The notes under the pieces: generated by a model
Seen by the model: only the letters and a program-made list of their open reading frames with translations
Told to the model about the DNA's origin: nothing
The model's database searches: none
Program-made: the position numbers and the translations under genes
From: Cordia subcordata
Lineage: Eukaryota; Streptophyta; Magnoliopsida; Boraginales; Cordiaceae
DNA length: 64,000 nucleotides
Direction: 5' to 3'
Assembly: GCA_028554755.1 (NCBI GenBank)
Contig: JAPTOF010000014.1
Coordinates: forward strand, 5,518,001-5,582,000
Part shown: one piece after another, positions 62,188 to 64,000 of the stretch
Layout: the number at the start of each line of letters is the position of its first letter
Numbering within the stretch: position 1 is the first letter of the stretch

Positions 62188-64000
62188 AGGATTTGGAACT
62201 TGGGAACAAGTTTCAAAGAAATTTCGAAGTCAATAGGATCTTACCAATGAGCCAAAATACATAATGGAAAGAGCATTCAAAACTATAAAGGAAATTTCTG
62301 AGACAAATCATTGAGTCAACGAGGAGCTAACTATGGAAGCAAGTATTAGCAAATGTACCACCCACTTAACAATTAGACATCACCTTGATAGTAAGTTAAT
62401 GGCTAAAGTAGAATGATATCAAGAGATTTAGATTTGGTTACATAAGAATAAGAACAGAATGGCACAAATATATAAGACATTCGAGTTTAGGCTAACACAC
62501 ATACTAAAATGCACTAAACATCGAAATAGGGATAGCTTTACTCAAATGCCAATATGCAATATCATGAAATAGAGTCAAATAGGCATTTATCATATCATAT
62601 GGGAACCTAACATGTTGGAAAAATCGAGGACACACACACGCACACATCAAAGCATAGAGGAACACACAAGAATAGGTGATATTTTTAAAGTGGTTCAGCT
62701 CTCAGGTTACGTCTACGATCCCCATGATAAATTTCACTTTTCAACAATATTGGGGTTACAGTTTTTGCATGGACAAAACTTTAAGGAAAAATCCTTCCTC
62801 ACAAAGGACTTTATGAACAGACAAAATCTAAACCTTCCCCATGCAGCTTTTTCTAGCAAAAGCATGCAAAACTCTCTTTGGTACTCTCAAGCTCTCTTAT
62901 TTGCACCCCGCTATGCAGCACGACCCTAAGACACACTAATACAAGCTAAAAGGCCCTTTATTTATAGGAGTGAGAAAGGTTTTTTCTACACTATTTAGGC
63001 AGGCTTAGAATTTGATAACATTATTAATTGCCTTCTAATTGTTTCCTAATTTGTATGGACTTAGACTTTAAGCTACAACTCAACGAATTCCTACCTTAGC
63101 GAAAAGTCTAAAGATTCTTTGTTGCAATTGGAACCTCTTTATATCTTCATGTTGAAGCTTTCACTCGATAGCACTCTTGAAGAGAATGGCTATCAGCACA
63201 TCCTAACAGGCTCACGAAGTCATCACCAACATCTCTCTCTATGCCATCTAACCTCAACCTCTGAAGTTTTATCGCGTTCTCCCTCGATACTAGGCATCTC
63301 GGACATGGTCTTCTTTCCAACAATAGCACTCACTATCAGTTTTCTAGCCAGGACTCTAATCGCTCAGCTACGCGAATTCTCCTAGCATGACTCCTACTTA
63401 AACCACAAATTCTTTAACTAGCCTACTTACCCAAACGTCTCTCCTCTAAAAGTTTGATCACTAGTTGGCTGAATGTATTTGCACGCTCAATGCTTCAAAA
63501 ATTTCACACAGTTTCCATTAGCACTTTATTATTTTACCCAAAATCAAGTCTCACCCTCTATATATCAAGAATTTAGCAAAACCTACCTCAAATACAAACT
63601 TAGGACGTCAAAAAATGGTAGGAGCACCCTTGGTTAATGTGGATAACTCTCAGTCAAAGTCAAAATTGACAGTCAAAGTCCTCTCAAGTTATAAAACACA
63701 CATCTTGGGTTGGACTCTCATAAAACAGAGCTCAAATTTGGATTCAACGCTGCCAAAAACCTTAAGAAAGTCTCGATCAACTGAATCAAGGATTGGTCAG
63801 ACCCCAGTCAAAGCATTTTTAATTTTGGTAAACCTGACCTTATGGAATTCAAAGTGTGTGCATCGCACTGAATCCCTTCCTCCTTCCATTAGATCTCCTC
63901 AAAATCCAATGGTCTACAATAGCAGGCTTACTATAACCACTTACAGCATGAAGTATTTGGCCAAAACCTCCGTCAAATATCATTCCATATTAAATCAAAG
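62188..64000. other. No gene; LTR-like fragment at about 62620-62990
   Basis: Near 62691-62715 the words GTGGTTCAGCTCTC and TTACGTCTACGATCC resemble the GTGGTTCGGC...CCTACGTCC part of some copia LTRs read in reverse. A TTTATTTATAGGAG TATA-like word follows at 62958. The rest has only short frames without recognisable domains. Confidence 0.3.

Noticed and set aside
63119..63385. 88-codon ORF near the window end
   Set aside because: No recognisable domain and low-complexity Ser/Leu content; likely chance.

Overview
This is a window of plant nuclear DNA, almost certainly from a eudicot. It is AT-rich, its genes are split by GT-AG introns, and it carries a nuclear tRNA, a GRF gene with a miR396 site and an OPR3 gene, all among many plant-type transposable elements. 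I cannot name the species from the sequence alone.

Three host protein genes look intact, and I rebuilt each exon by exon. (1) 4513-8931, minus: a 5-exon OPR3-type 12-oxophytodienoate reductase of 397 aa with a C-terminal SRL peroxisomal signal (jasmonate synthesis). (2) 26897-37490, plus: an 18-coding-exon DENN-domain protein of 802 aa, a predicted Rab exchange-factor-type membrane-traffic protein. (3) 39260-40826, minus: a 3-exon growth-regulating factor of 347 aa with QLQ and WRC domains and a bulged miR396 target site. Genes 2 and 3 are convergent, with about 1.8 kb between their stop codons. A tRNA-Glu(CTC) lies at 13641-13712. I see no operon-like or pathway clustering.

The rest is mostly mobile DNA. 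At 1-4115 is a decayed minus-strand Ty1/copia element. A rearranged TRIM-like array sits inside its integrase with an ACAAC target duplication, and a gypsy-like LTR abuts it. At 9223-11719 a Mutator-like element (10-bp target duplication, about 80-bp terminal inverted repeats) sits about 290 bp upstream of the OPR3 start. It carries a plant mobile domain relic and a transposase N-terminal relic on opposite strands. At 11.8-25 kb there are MITEs, a possible Helitron end, a 663-bp hAT element with an exact 8-bp target duplication, an RNase H relic, a copia gag ORF joined to foreign copia 3' sequence, and dispersed repeats. At 42.9-44.4 kb there is a possible organelle-derived patch, a copia scrap and a MITE-like repeat. 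At 44.9-58.1 kb lie two copia elements with paired LTRs. The first (44910-49339) has lost gag and most of protease. The second (51977-58141) keeps all domains in order but has many stops and frameshifts. A long foldback element lies between them. At 58.6-64 kb there is a probable 1.7-kb solo LTR, a LINE-like tail, a Tourist-like MITE and LTR-like scraps.

I did not find a new multi-gene system. The most unusual things are the TRIM array whose two outer ends are the same LTR terminus inverted, the Mutator-like element carrying a plant mobile domain in the OPR3 promoter, and a duplicated non-coding block between pol and the polypurine tract that recurs in three copia elements.
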